A DNA stretch of 64,000 bases from Tetragonia tetragonoides. Taxonomy: Eukaryota > Streptophyta > Magnoliopsida > Caryophyllales > Aizoaceae. This document shows positions 22,787-35,600 of this stretch, one piece after another. Numbering within the stretch: the first letter of the stretch is position 1; each line of letters begins with the position of its first letter. The DNA lies in NCBI GenBank assembly GCA_038025085.1, contig CM076140.1, positions 23,964,501-24,028,500 of the forward strand, given 5' to 3'. The position numbers and the translations under genes were made by a program. The notes under the pieces were generated by a model. It made no database searches, was not told where the DNA came from, and worked only from the letters and a program-made list of their open reading frames with translations.

Positions 22787-22966
22787 CTACAGAAAGATAA
22801 TCAAACAATGAGAACTTTATAAATCACAAGCAAAGTGATTTCAAATAATTCCTATCTTCTAGGACTACATTGCTCAACGGCTTTACTTACATTTTAATTT
22901 TTCCCCAAAATAAAACTAATCTTTATTAATTCATTAATTTATCCTATGCAACCTTTTAAACCTAGG

Positions 22967-22978
22967 GCTCTGATACCA
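22967..22978 (-). promoter_or_regulatory. Tekay-1 primer binding site
   Basis: Minus strand TGGTATCAGAGC two bases after the LTR end (TGTTACA). This is the common plant retrotransposon site complementary to the 3' end of initiator tRNA-Met. Confidence 0.9.
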
Positions 22979-22980
22979 TT

Positions 22981-24585
22981 TGTAACACCCCCGAATTTAC
23001 AACGATTTCCTGGGAACTATAGACGTCGTTATGCACAACTCGACACCACTGAACCGTCACAAATCCGAGGGTAGTTACTGTAACATTTATCACTAAGGAG
23101 TAAATGCTAAGCAGAAAGAAAGTCTAGGCATCAAATGAGCTTACTAAGGAATCGAAACAATCTAAAACAGTTAATATTAGAGTTGTCTATATAGTGAGCT
23201 AAAAACCATTAAACCAATTTATTACAACTTTGCCTTCAAAGGGCACAAACAAAAAATCCTAACAATCTAAATTGAACAAAAAGAGTTCTAAAAACTGACG
23301 CCAACTCTAGCTTCCAAGATGTACGTCCTCACTTGACTAAACCTACACTTTGGTTTCCGTGATGGAAACAAAATAAAGAAGAAAAGAAAAGAAAAGAAAC
23401 AAAAGAGAAACAAAAATCAGATAAACTAAATAAACGTCATCTGTACCCAGTAAAAATATTTCGCAAACCTTACCTGAGGTTTTAGAAGAATCATTGAAAT
23501 TCATTTGCATACGCACATAAGCATATAATCAAGCATACGTATAATGGCAATTTTACATGCAATTCTTGTATAGTGATCACACCAAATATTACAGACATTC
23601 CAACTTGATTAGAGAGATGTAAGAGAGTGAATAGAACAACGATTACCCATACTATTCATCGAAGATACAATCACGCCATGGACTTAATGACTCTAGTGTT
23701 CACACTACCTCTAGTATAATAAACGAGTCGAGAGGACTTAATAAATGGCCAATGATCCGTCCCAGACACATTTTGAGGTGTTCATAAGTAACTTGGAATC
23801 ACGCATCTCTTGAACTACATCATTAGGTGTAATCCCAATTGCTCGACTACTCCTAGGGATCCATCAGGAGTCTTACTCTCATTTAATTCAATACACATAA
23901 TTTGCATTGGTTGACATAGTGGTACTACGAGTTCACGACTTACTAATTCATTTCATGCTCTTGACAATGAATAGTAAATAACGACGATAATGATAATTCA
24001 ATACCATGAGAATTAAACATGCTTTGATTCAATGACGATATTTCAACAAAGATGGCATGCAATGTCTAGCACAAGTTCGACAACTCTTTGGTAGGGTAAT
24101 ATGATATCCAAAAATCATAAATCACCAAAATACATTCAGCAATAAATACATAGGTGCTCACTAGCACTCAATAATACCCATACCAATTAGCAAGTATTAA
24201 ATAACATTATAATACTAATAATTCACTATTCAACAATTGTCCACTATTCAACTTATGAGCTAATTAATTCTCGAAACATGATAATATCGACATGCTCATT
24301 ATATTTCATAATTACATCAGTAAAAATGCTTAATAAATCTCATAATAACGATGATATAATTTAATCATGTTTTGCATATTAAATTCACAACAATTTCCCA
24401 ATTAGTGCATAACACATCGAAATAGTTTTGATGGGGCTTTGGAAGAAGGTAGGCATGAACGCTTACCACTAAAACGCTTCTAAATAGTAGCTACACTCCA
24501 AAACCAAAGACAATCACGCTTGCTCGTTAAGTCCTAATTAAAAATAATTACCGAATCAGTATTAATTAAATAATTAAATAATTGT
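22981..24585 (-). repeat. Tekay-1 5' LTR, truncated
   Basis: Starts TGTAACACCCCCG and aligns with 11858-13450 of the left LTR. Similarity ends near 24585, just after ACCGAATCAGTATTAATTAAAT. The U3/R part, including the TATA box and GC-rich block, is missing. In element orientation the outer 5' part of the 5' LTR has been lost. Confidence 0.85.
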
Positions 24586-24726
24586 CCCGCTCTCTACATC
24601 ATCCATGACAACTTCATGGCATGAGTGTCACGTTTCAATGAATCAACTCCAAACAAGCCAGTATGACATGGGAGGGTATATTTGGAAATTATATAAGAAA
24701 GTTAGGATAATCAACCTAAAATCGTT
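24586..24726. other. Unassigned 141-bp junction DNA
   Basis: Sequence between the truncated Tekay-1 LTR and the LINE-1 tail, starting ATTGTCCCGCTCTC. I recognise nothing in it. It may be filler from the deletion that removed the rest of the LTR. Confidence 0.35.
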
Positions 24727-24756
24727 CTTTTCTTTTTTTTTTGGTCAGGTAGAAAT

Positions 24757-24776
24757 ACATATATATATATATATAT
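24757..24776. repeat. (TA)n microsatellite in the LINE-1 3' UTR
   Basis: About ten TA dinucleotides close to the A-rich tail. Confidence 0.9.
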
Positions 24777-24898
24777 AACAAACTACTCCCCCAGAAGCCT
24801 AGTGATGCCTTGTGTTCTAGCCACATTGGCAAGCCGATGTGCTGGCTTAACAAGACTTCTGTGTACAAATAAAAAACTATAGGAAGTAAAAAGATTCC

Positions 24899-27800
24899 CT
24901 AATGCAAGGATACGACCTGCGCCTTATTAAGGTCCTTAAGAGCCATGATCAGGTTCATTGAGTCAGTTTCAATCGTGATTTCCTGAAGAGAAATCATCAA
25001 GCCCCACCGCAGTCCTTCAACAACGGCCATGGCTTCCGCTTGCAGTGCACTTTTCGCCACATAGTACCTCATTCCTCCCTGTTGAGTTAGTGCTGTGTTT
25101 TCCTTGATTAAGAGCCACACCATTCCTGCCCTTCTTGATCTTTTATCCCAAGACCCATTAGTAATGATTTTGTTGTTATTGCTGGCATCGTGGCTTCCCT
25201 TCAAAACGTAGCAAGGTTGGGAGATAGCACTACTGGGGCCAGAAGCATTCAGCGAGTGTGAACCCTTGGTTTCCCAGGTTCGAAATTGCTGAATGGTGGC
25301 GTCCTCTTGGATCTGTGCATCAATCTTTCTCATGACGTCAGCTGGGTTAGCTTGTGAACGCTGGAAGATAATGTAATTTCTATGATGCCAGATGGCTTGT
25401 TGTGTACTTGTGAAATAAACCAGTTGATGCCGCCTGCCCTCCATCGTTCGTGCCAAATAAATCCACATATCGTCCTGCTAGGAGTGAAAAGTGATCGAGA
25501 AATTTACCTGCACATTCAATCGCAGACTACCAGCTCGCCAAATATGTGAGACAAAGGAACAATCTCGAAAAACATGAGCAAGAGTTTCATCAGTTGAGTG
25601 GCAAAATACGCATCGTCCCTCAGTTTGGATGTTTCGTTTTCCCAGATTTTCCATTGTGGCAAGTGCATCTTGACCTAGCTTCCACATAAAGATTTTCCAC
25701 CTTGGCTGCATATCCAAGTTCCATAAAATCTTCCAAAATTTCATGCCATCCATCCGATTATGCGTTTCCAAGTTGTCATTCTTAACGATTAGCGCATAGC
25801 CCTGTTTTACCTTGTACAGACCATTCATGGCGCGCTTCCAAAGCCAAGTATCCTCAATAGGATCACATGGGAGGTTTGTGGACATGATAGTGGTAGCATC
25901 AGTGTGATTGAACCAGCGTCTTACCTTGTTACTATCCCACGAATTAGTGTCTGGTTGCATAAGGTCGCCGACCATAACTGGTTGGGTCTCACTTCAACCA
26001 GATTGAGTCTTAAATTTTTCCAGTGTTCTGTTTAGCCATGGATCTCCAGTAATCCTCGTGCTCCTCCTGTTACCAATACGTCTCATCAAGCCATCCTGGA
26101 CTGCTTGTGCTCCCCTAACCAGTCCCCTGAAACCCCACGACCATCTTGGTTGTGCTTTGCCTCCAGTCGCAAGGTCCAGGGGTCCCTTTTTATACTTTGC
26201 TCTGTAACATCTGGAGATGAGAAGGTCACTCCTGTTTTGCACTCGAAAAGCTTGGTTGGCAAGAAGGGCTTTATTGAAGCCCGCAACCGATCTGATGCCA
26301 AGCCCGCCTTTTCCCTTTGGGAGTTGCGTAAGTTTACGGTTCCTCCAGTAGATAGGCTTTCGGTCTTTTGAAGTAGTCCACCAGAATTTGCTTATAATCG
26401 AGTCAATCTTATCACAAACCTTTTGTAGGAGCAGGAAGATAGACATGACATGCATCACAAGAGCCACCAGGATAGAATTTATGAGCACGAGTGTACCTGC
26501 TTGTGAAAAGAGGAGGGCCTTCCAGCTCACAAGCTTTTTCTGAATCCTATCCACTAGGAAAGAGAAGCTCTCTGTTTTGTTGTTTGAAAAGGATACCGGG
26601 GAACCCAGATAGTGGCCAGTATCCTCCTTGCTATCCATTTGTAGCTAGTTGTTAAGTTGTGTTTTCACCGTATCTGGGACATTGGGACTAAAGATTGTAA
26701 AGGATTTTTCCAGGCTTAACATTTGGCCCGAGGCAGCGCAAAAGGCATTCAACACTTCTTTAAGAGCTTGACATTCCATTGTCCCCACGTGAATGAAAAA
26801 CATTACGTCATCCGCAAGAAAAAAAAAGATGTGAAATTGCAGGGCTAGATCTTGAGATTTTAATTCCTTTCAAAGTTCCATCCTGTTCCGCTGCAGAGAT
26901 TAATTTTGAAAGCGCATCCATCACGAAAAGAAACAAGAAGGGGGACAGAGGGTCTCCTTGCCTTAAACCACAAGAGGGTCTAAAACTCTGTGTCTGCTCG
27001 CCATTTACTAAGACCGAGTATTCCATCGTCGTGACGCAAGCCATGATGAGTTTCTGTCCAATGTGTAGAAGACCCCAGTTTCTGTAGAAGCAGTTTGAGG
27101 AAAGTTCAATCCACTCGATCATAAGCTTTGCTCATGTCAATCTTCATGGCCATAACATGATCTTTCCCTTTGGTTTTCTTTTTTATCATTTGCATGAGCT
27201 CATATGTGAGGAGGCAACTATCACTCAACAATCGCCCTGGGACAAAAGCATTTTGTGACTGATCCACAATCTTTGTCATGAGGGGTTTTAACCTGTTGGC
27301 AATACATTTCGAAGCACATTTATAAATGACATTACAGAGGCTAATAGCTCGAAAGTTACCTACGTTCACATGCTTATCTATCTTTGGTATCAGCGAAATG
27401 AAAGTCTTATTCCACTCCTTAAGAAGGTGACCTTGAGCAAGGAAATCCAGAATTGTAGTAGTGACATCATTCCCCACAATTTCCCATTTGCTTTAAAGAA
27501 CTCAACCGGGAACCCGTCAGGCCCTGGTGATTTGTTGTTACCCTGGTCAAACATGGCTTTCTTGACTTCCTCATTAGTGAAGGGTCTTGCAAGTCGGGTA
27601 AGGACTTCTGGAGGGATGCATCTATGGACAGAGTTAAGAACCGTTGTCAGAGCATTGGGGTGTGGGTGTAGCGCTGGGTTATTTCCTGTCTTAAACAGGG
27701 AACTGAAGTACATGGTGAAGGTGTCTTTTATACCCTTGCTGTCTTCGTGCCATTGTACCTCCAAATCCTTGATCACGGTTATGTTGTTTCTTCTTGCTCT

Positions 27801-28691
27801 GTCCCTAACATAACCGTAGAAAAGCATTGAGGAGCAGTCTGTTGTTGCTTTCCATTTGATGCGCGTTCTTTGTCTCCAGTAGGAGAGCTGATCTGTAGCT
27901 GCTTCAAGGAGTTGGTTTCTGAATGCCAGAGCATCACCCGTGTGATATCCCATTTCATGTGAGTGGTTACCCTCCTTCTGTAACTCTGCTTGACGCATTT
28001 CCTCATTAAAGTTATTCCATTACACACCAGTGCTCCTTCTCTTTCTTAAACAGTGGTCCAACACTTTTTTCCTTGTGTGCTTCAACTTTGAGGCTACGCG
28101 AAACGTTGGTGAGCCCACCAAGGGGCATGCCCAAGTGGCATTGACAATACTGGTAATTTCCTCGTAACGCAGACACCACGTTTCCACTTTATAAGGATTG
28201 TGCTTTATATCCATTGTTGGTTCCATTTCTAATAAGATAGGCCCATGATCAGAAAAGAGACGGGGGAAGTTCAGAACCCGAGCATTTGATCTTTCCTCCA
28301 ACCAGGCCCAAGAAGCAAGAGCCCGCTCCAAGCATTCTTCAATTGTGTGCGGGTCGATTCTATTATTGGACAAGGTGAATCTTGGTCCCACAAAGGAAAT
28401 ATAATTCAGGCCTAAAGCAAATTTTCATGTAATAAACTCATCCCAACCCAAAATATCAACTGCCCCACCCTTTTTATCTTCCGAATATTCAACTTGGTTA
28501 AGATCTCCTATCACTAGCAGATTGTGATCATCATTTGAGGCAGCCAAAAAGGAAGAGTCCCAGACTCTTTGTCTCTCTGCTAGGACATGAGCACCATACA
28601 GAAAAATAGAGTTCCATTACTTGTTTTTTCATCAGTTACATTACAGAAAAGGAAATTAAACTGAGATTGCAAAATAGACGCAGACACACTG
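24899..28691 (-). pseudogene. LINE-1 ORF2, 3' three quarters (EN end, RT, zf-RVT, RNase H)
   Basis: Reading leftward: endonuclease motif GDLNQV (about 28520-28485) and SDHGPI (28391-28020 frame), a linker, then RT. The RT shows KSPGPDGFPVEFFKA (27998-27390), then FRAISLCNVIYKCASKCIANRL and MAMKIDMSKAYDRVD (27477-27106). Further on come CGLRQGDPLSPFLFLFVMD (27122-26808) and a LADD-type catalytic motif reached only after a frameshift in a T-run near 26815-26830. Next is the zf-RVT domain (25975-25478) with CVFCHSTDETLAHVFRDC. An RNase H-like C-terminus (25468-24899) has ALQAEAMAVVEGLRWGL and ETDSMNLI. At least five frame breaks are present. RT and EN would prime on nicked genomic DNA, but this copy is dead. 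Confidence 0.88.
28685..28691. repeat. Left target duplication of Tekay-2 (CACACTG)
   Basis: CACACTG directly abuts the LTR start TGTAACACC and recurs at 40749-40755 directly after the other LTR end TATCA. Ty3 elements usually duplicate 5 bp. Seven bases match here, so two may be chance. Confidence 0.8.
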
Positions 28692-30404
28692 TGTAACACC
28701 CCCCGAATTCGCAACGATTTCCGGGGCCGCCCGGCGTCATTATCCATGACCCGGCGCCTCTGAACCGTCCCAAGCCCGGGGGTTCTGCCACTGCCACATT
28801 TATCTCTAAGGAATAAATGCGAAGCAGAAAGAAATTGCTAGGTATAAAAGAGCCTACTAAACTAAAAAGGAAACTTAAACATTAATAATTGAAATTGTCT
28901 AAATGGTGAGATAACATGAGTAATCTTATTACAATCCTTTCAAAAGGAATATCTAAACCCAGCAGCGGAAAATAAAGACAAGTGAGTTCCAAGGCAAATC
29001 TAAGCCAACTTCAAAGACGATCTTATTGGACATTACCTGCACATTTAATTTCCATGAGGGAAATAGGAAAACAGAAAAAGAAGAGAGAAAGCAAAATCAG
29101 ATAAACTGAGTAATTAACGCCAAACCCAGTAAAAACATTTCAAAAACCCTTACCTTGGGATTTGAGAAGAATCATTGAAATTCATTTGCATACGCAGGTA
29201 ATCAAATAGTTCAAGCACACACAATCGGTCAGATTATTATAATCTTTTTAAAGTGATCAAACCACAATAATTACAATAAGTCATCTGAAGAGAATTAAGA
29301 GAGCGATAATAGATCGAGGGCGTACACTCACGACATCTATGGAGGTTATCACCTCAATTTAATAATCATGCCATGGACTTAAAGACTCTAGTGTGCATAC
29401 TACCTCAATTGCAACTCATGGTTAACAAGAGGACTTATACAATGGGGAATGATCCGTCCCGAACACAAGCATCGCTGTGTCTATAATGAAATAGATACTT
29501 TGGGAATCACTCATCCCCGGACTACACAAAATGCATGTACAGTCCCGATGCCCGACTACTCCTACGGAACCAATAGGAGTCTTAATCTCTGATTAATTTA
29601 TTTACATGCAAAGGGTCTAAATAAAGACTAAGGCACTAAGAGGACAACATGCTTACTCATATACAAGCTATCGCTTTATGAATTGCTAAGCATAACCACT
29701 CGATTAATCATCACCAAATCCTAATCAGGATTCTAACATGCCTTTAGCATAATTCACATTCCAATTAGGAAACATAATCAATAATGATTCAAATAAGGCA
29801 ATTAATTCAATTTAGCTTGACATAAGCCATAATACATTTTATTGCCACAAATAGCCCAATTAACACTTAATTCTCATATCACAATATAATTCAAATCTAA
29901 ACATGCTAGAATTGAAACATGTTATAGTAATTATAATTAAAGGCATAATTGCATAATTAAAGCAATTCAACATGCTTTCCATAATTAAACGTAAATTGCC
30001 ATTTAACACATATCACATCAAAACCTTTTGTTTTGGGGATAGGAAGAAGGTAGGCTCATTAGCTTACCACTGAATTATGCTCCGAGATTCTGTTGAGAAC
30101 GTTCACTATTGACGGGACTATGAACGATCTTCGGTTCCTAATTAATATTAATTAAAAACATAATCAGATGCGGAATTGAAAGTGCAAATGAACTCTAAAT
30201 TCGGATCTGATACTTTTATTAAATTCCTTGCATTTTTCCAGTCGAAATAGGCTTTTGAAATTCGACAATCGGATTTGTGAAACTTTTTAACAATCAAAAT
30301 ACGAAATCAAATTCACTGAAATTCGAAAATTAAATCTGGAAAAAAAAAAATTAATTCTGAAATTATCAAGAACACTTAAAACATCGAAAATCGATTTCCC
30401 TCCA

Positions 30405-30878
30405 ATTGGTCACGACCATGGCCACCCATAAGGGCCCATGGCTTGGCCATCACCAGGACACCACTCACCGGCCATGGTGGCGCCGGTGGTTGCGCTCGTG
30501 GCGCAAGGCAGGAGAGAGAAAGAGAGTGACGGGAGAGGGGAAAACAGAGGAGAGAGAGAGTGTGAGAGGACACCATCAAGGGCGGCCTACAACCGCGCCG
30601 CCATGGCAATCCCCGACGAGGGATGACGCGACCTCAAGCGACGGTGGCCTTGCCTTGGTGGCCGGCGTTGTTCCGACCGGAAACAGAGGAGAGAGAGAGA
30701 GATCGAAACAGAGGAGAGAGAGAGAGAGAACGTGGTGGCTAGCGACTTAGCGCCGCCGCCTTGGCCTAGTCGACTACCTACCCACCATGGCCGACCATAA
30801 GGTGGCGGTTGGGTGGTGGTGCAACCTTCATTGGCGCAACCAAAAAACAGGGGAAAGGGAATGCGAGAGAGAGAGAGA

Positions 30879-30909
<31 letters not shown>

Positions 30910-31095
30910 CGCGGCGGTGGGGCGAGCCCACGTCGCCGGCGATGCACCTTCACGGTGGTGAGGTGATGACAATGGCAGCAGCAAGGGGGAGGGGGAAGGA
31001 GAGAGTGATCGGTGAGAGAGAGAGAGGGAAAAGAAGAAAATGAAATGGGAGAGGAGAGAGAGACCGTGAGAGTGAGAGAGAGAGAGTGTGGGTGA
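30405..31095 (-). repeat. GA-rich/GC-rich leader block of the Tekay-2 3' LTR
   Basis: GAGAGA tracts (for example 30883-30909) interleaved with GGCCATGGTGGCGCCGG-type segments. The open frames across it on both strands are low-complexity artefacts. The partner LTR has the same block at 39745-40390 with different repeat lengths. Confidence 0.75.
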
Positions 31096-31120
31096 GTGGT
31101 TTCACTCAGCTTTGACCCTC

Positions 31121-31128
31121 CTTATATT
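31121..31128 (-). promoter_or_regulatory. TATA-like box of the Tekay-2 LTR
   Basis: AATATAAG in a GGCCAATATAAGGAGGG context on the minus strand, at the same relative position as TATATAAA in the Tekay-1/-3 LTRs. The partner LTR keeps it at about 40419-40426. Confidence 0.5.
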
Positions 31129-31460
31129 GGCCCTTGGTCAATCTTGGTCAAGCTTGCTTCACTCCCCATATCACTCCCTTACTTAGTACTAATTGATTAC
31201 ATTAAATCAATTATGCACAAATCACTCAACACTAAATCAGAATTTTATTTTGAAATCTCCCACATAAATAATTCAATTTATTTAAATAATAACTCCCCAT
31301 AAATATCTGAATAATTAAAATCCATAATATTTATTATTAGGATTTTAATATTAGTTATGGGAATTATCCATCCATAATTAGTAATTCAAATAATCGTAAT
31401 ATAATTACGATTAATTATATGAAAATCCTTTTTATAAATATAGAAAATATCGAGGTATCA

Positions 31461-31500
31461 CATCTCACCCCCCTTAAAAGAAGTTTCGTCCCGAAACTTG
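31461..31500 (-). promoter_or_regulatory. Tekay-2 polypurine tract with hairpin (LTR-adjacent)
   Basis: On the minus strand it reads AAGTTTCGGGACGAAACTTC then TTTTAAGGGGGGTGAGATG directly before the LTR. The arms GTTTCG/CGAAAC form a 6-bp stem around GGA. Confidence 0.75.
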
Positions 31501-31683
31501 GAGATACTACTCTGGACGAAGAAAGGTTTACCCAATACAAGGGTAGAAAACATTTTGAGGAACCATATTCGTAGACACAACGCGTTTTTCTAACTCGTTT
31601 AGCAATGCAATTAGCAATGCTTCAGCATATAATAAGCAATTAATCACAATAATTCAATCAAAACGCGAAAAATCTGAGGCGTG

Positions 31684-31723
31684 ACACTCTACCCTCCTTA
31701 AAAGGAGTTTTGTCCCAAAACTC
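31684..31723 (-). promoter_or_regulatory. Tekay-2 second hairpin/polypurine module
   Basis: On the minus strand it reads GAGTTTTGGGACAAAACTCC then TTTTAAGGAGGGTAGAGTG. Substitutions on both arms (GTTTTG with CAAAAC) keep the stem paired compared with GTTTCG/CGAAAC, which hints at selection for the hairpin. It lies about 225 bp upstream of the LTR-adjacent copy. Confidence 0.65.
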
Positions 31724-31828
31724 AGACAGAATCAATACCTTCGACAAACAACTCAGGGTATTTCTAACGCATTTGGGCTTCGCCCTCCCAAGTAGCTTCT
31801 TCGGCTCCCTGCCGAGACCAAATCACCT

Positions 31829-32815
31829 TTACCAATGGTACCGACTTCGTCCTCGTAGCTCGATCTTTTGGTCAACTATCCGAATCGGTTTCTCTTCATA
31901 GGTTAAGCTTTCATCAAGTTCAATCTGTTCTGGTAGTACAACATACGAGGGATCGTGCACATATCGTTTCAGTTGTGACACATGAAAGACATTGTGGACT
32001 TTCTCAAGTTCCACAGGTGAAGCTAACCTATAAGCCACTTCTCCAATCCTTTCTAGGATTTCATATGGTCCAATATACCCGGGGCTCAATTTTCCTTTAC
32101 GGCCAAATCTCATGACTCCTTTGGTAGGTGATACTCTCAAAAGTACTTTCTGACCTACCTCGAATTCCTCAGGTCTGTGACCTCTATCCGCATACAACTT
32201 TTGTCGATCATGGGCACCACACATCTTTTCTTGAATAACTTTGATGACATCTACAGTTTCCTGAATTAACTCCGGACCCATTACTACTGTATCACTGATG
32301 TCGTTCCAACACACAGGTGATTTACATTTCCTCCCGTGCAATGCCTCGTACGGTGCTCTGTCGATACTCGAATGGTGACTGTTGTTGTACAAGAACTCGA
32401 TCAATGGGATGTGCTTATCCCAAGATCCTTGGTACTCCAATGCACATGCTCGTAACATGTCCTCTAGGGCCTGAATAGCTCTTTTCGATTGTCCATCTAT
32501 AGCAGGGTGAAAGGCAGTACTGAATTTTAACTTACTCCCAAAAGCATCTTCTAACTTTGTCCAAAAATGTGATAGAAATCTTGAATCTCTGTCCGATACT
32601 ATATCCTCCGGAACACCATGAAGTCTCATTACTTCCCGTACATAAGCATCAGCTAACTTTTCCATTTCCCACGTGTCATTCATCGGAATGAACCTTGCGA
32701 CTTTGGTCAATCTATCCACAACTACCCAAATAGCGTTGTTCTTTCGTTGAGTTAATGGTAATCCCATCACAAAATCCATTGCCATTGATGTCCACTTCCA
32801 TGTGGGTACGTCCAG
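31829..32815 (-). pseudogene. Tekay-2 integrase core and chromodomain-like tail
   Basis: Catalyses insertion of element cDNA. It lies in a different frame from upstream pol, reached by a frameshift near 32815. Visible are the first catalytic Asp (MDFVMGLP), the second (VSDRDSRFLSHFW) and the third site DGQSKRAIQALEDML. Relatives including Tekay-3 read DGQTER at this place, so the catalytic Glu is Lys here, a key-residue loss. Then come a GPY/F-type block (RFGRKGKLSPGYIGPYEIL) and HVSQLKRYVHDP. A chromodomain-like segment DESLTYEEKPIRIVDQKI is followed by a stop at 31829, and relatives continue for about 50 residues more. It could not function as read. Confidence 0.85.
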
Positions 32816-33878
32816 TGATTAGCATCCCTCCTGGACGCTTGTGCTCGATTTTGACCTTCTGACATGTCAAGCACTTGGCCACAAATTCAGCCACTTCTCT
32901 TTTCATTCCTTTCCACCAGAACGTGGATCGGAGGTCCTTATATAGCTTGTCTCCGCCAGGGTGTACAGAGTACGGCGTGTTGTGCGCTTCGCGCAGAATC
33001 TTGTTCTTGATCTCTGGAACATTCGGAACGCAAATCCTATTGCGAAATCTTAGTAGACCATCTTTTCCTATGTCGAAGTCTTCAGAACGACCTTCGTTCT
33101 TATGTTGTACAATCCGCAAAAGATCTACGTCGTCGGCTTGTTTGCCTTTGGTTCCGTCTAACAGAGTCGGGCGAATGGTCATGTGATTCAGTACGCACTG
33201 AGCATCACCTCTCAACACCACTTCAATGTCAAGAGTTTGCAAGTCCTGGATGATATTCTCTGGAATGACGATTGCTGTGTTCAACGTGTGCCTGGTTTTC
33301 CTTCTTAAAGCATTGGCCACGACATTGGTTTTACCCTCGTGATACTGAATGTCCAAGTCATACTCCGTTAGTAATTCTAACCATCTCCGTTGCCGCATAT
33401 TCAGGTCCTTCTGAGTGAATATGTACTTCAAACTCTTATGGTCAGTGAACATCTTGACTGACATCCCATACAAATAGTGACGCCAAATCTTTAATGCGAA
33501 CACCACGACTGCTAGTTCCAAGTCATGCGTTGGTTAATTCTCTTCGTAGTTCTTGAGTTGGCGTGAAGCATAAGCTACCACTTTCCCACTTTGCATTAGC
33601 ACACAACCCAAACCATGTTTCGACGCGTCACTGAAAACATCATAACCGTCCGTTTCTGAAGGTAAAAACAAAATTGGTGCGGTTGTGAGTCTTTTCTTAA
33701 GTTCCTGGAACGCTTCTTCACACTTTTCCGTCCATTGGAATCGTGTGGTTTTCTTCAAATTGGTCATTGGCTGAGCGATATTTGAGAAATTCTCCACAAA
33801 TCTCCGATAATAAACTGCTAGACCCAAAAAGCTTCGAACCTCTGTCACATTAGTCGGCTTAGGCCAATCAGTAAAGGC
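32816..33878 (-). pseudogene. Tekay-2 RT end, RNase H and integrase zinc finger
   Basis: Continues the gag-pol frame after an in-frame stop (DPEKI*AFTDW, near 33878). It contains the RT thumb/connection [17 protein letters not shown] and RNase H motifs [16 protein letters not shown] and [13 protein letters not shown] second in-frame stop ([15 protein letters not shown], near 33533) is a tyrosine codon turned to TAA. Then come [20 protein letters not shown] and the integrase HHCC finger ([19 protein letters not shown] ... CLTCQKVK). RNase H removes the RNA template during cDNA synthesis. Only the two stops and the terminal frameshift break it. Confidence 0.88.
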
Positions 33879-35546
33879 TCAGATTTTCTCTGGGTCCATG
33901 GCAACTCCATCCTTAGAGACCACATGTCCTAAGAAGGATACCTTCTCCAACCAAAAATCGCATTTGGACAACTTAGCGTATAACTTGTGTCGTCGCAAAA
34001 TCTCTAGGGTGATCCTCAAGTGTTCTACATGTTCCTCGGCGTTCTTAGAATATACCAAAATATCGTCGATGAAAACTACCACAAACTGATCGAGGTACGG
34101 TTGAAACGTACGATTCATTAAATCCATGAACTTTGCTGGCGCATTCGTCAACCCAAATGGCATAACTGTGAACTCGTAATGCCCATACCTTGTCCGAAAG
34201 GCAGTTTTAGGAATATTCGATTCCGCAATCCTCAGTTGGTGATAACCAGATCTCAAATCGATCTTCGATAATATTGACGCTCCTTTCAGTTGGTCGAACA
34301 AATCATCGATCCTAGGTAGTGGATACGTATTCTTAATGGTGATCTTATTCAACTCTCGGTAGTCGATACACAACCTCATACTACCATCCTTTTTCTTCAC
34401 GAAGAGTACAGGTGCTCCCCAAGGCGACACACTTGGACGAATGTATCCCTTTTCCAGCAATTCTTCTAGTTGAGTTTTGAGTTCCTTCATTTCCGCTGGT
34501 GCCATCCTATACGACGCTTTTGAGATAGGTGCGGATCCTGGCACTAACTCTATTGTGAAGTCGATAACGCGCTGGGGTGGCATCCCCGGTATCTCGTCGG
34601 GAAATACATCTTCATATTCTGACACAACAGGAATAGGAGTTGAGGGTTCGACTTCACGACTCGTATCCCGAATATGACAATAATAGATCGTTTCTCCCTT
34701 AGTCACACAATCATTCACCTTAGTCGTCATGGAAGATACTACTTTCAACTTAGGTTTAACCACAACACCTCGGTAGACAACTCTCCGTCCTTTGGGTCCA
34801 TTCAACGATACCCGTTGGTCAAAACACTCAATTTTAGCCCTGTATTTGTATAACCAGTCCATGCCAAGAATGGCATCAAACTCTTTTAAGTCGAGCTTAA
34901 TGAAATCAGCCGGTAAGTTGCACCCAGCGATCATTATAGTCAAATTCTCAAATTTCTCCCCACTACTAACCTTTTCCCCCTTTGGCATGGTTATAGTAGC
35001 TCTAAGTGTGGAACTAGGCTCTAACCCAATCTTAGCAGCAAAATTCTGAGACAAGAAGGAATGCGAAGCACCAGAATCAAATAACACATATGCTGGATGA
35101 GAATGAACGAGAAAAGTACCAGTGATGACGTTTGGATCTACTTTAGCTTCGGCGTTGTTCAGTACATAAAGCCTTACATTGACACCACGGTTATTGTTCT
35201 GTGCAGTATTTTGTGTTGTTGGCTGGGCGTTGCCCTGGTTTCCTCCTGCAGGTGCAGTGTTGTTGGAACCTCTATTGTTGTTGTTATAACCTCCTCCATT
35301 TCCTCGGAAGTTACTACCGTTGCCGCGATTGTTATTATTGTAGCCTCCACGATGTTGTACATTTCCGGACTTCCCCTTATTCCAACATTCGGAAGCTTTG
35401 TTTCCGGGTTTATTACACTCATAGCAAGTAAGTACTTCTCCTTGGCAATTCTTGCCCGGATGTGCCACGTGACACTTATGGCAGGGCATGTTCCTACGAG
35501 CTAGAATTGCTGCTCGGTTGTTCCCGGAATTCCTATTCCGATTATT

Positions 35547-35600
<54 letters not shown>

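Larger units (their letters stand above)
11858..24585 (-). mobile_element. Tekay-1: degenerate chromovirus (Ty3, Tekay/Del type)
   Basis: A minus-strand element with its 3' LTR at 11858-14520, pol at 14800-18358, gag at 20165-21176, an extra ORF at 21870-22786, PBS at 22967-22978 and the start of its 5' LTR at 22981. The 5' LTR stops near 24585, about 1.1 kb short. Gag is split by an LTR-bearing insertion (18364-20164). The LTRs are visibly more diverged from each other than the Tekay-2 pair, and pol has many stops and frameshifts, so this is an old copy. Its LTRs are of the same family as Tekay-3. Confidence 0.88.
28692..31460 (-). repeat. Tekay-2 3' LTR (2769 bp)
   Basis: TGTAACACCCCCC to GAGGTATCA. 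On the minus strand it starts TGATACCTC. The GA-rich and GC-rich leader block is at 30400-31095 and a TATA-like AATATAAG at 31128-31121. Longer than its partner (2669 bp), mainly through extra GA repeats and small indels. Confidence 0.92.

Noticed and set aside
24757..24776. (TA)n as a LINE target or tail signal
   Set aside because: It lies about 15 bp inside the A-rich tail and looks like a plain microsatellite in the 3' UTR.
35097..35504. Plus-strand 135-codon frame over Tekay-2 gag
   Set aside because: Antisense shadow of the Asn/Gly-rich nucleocapsid coding sequence. It has no homologue-like features.
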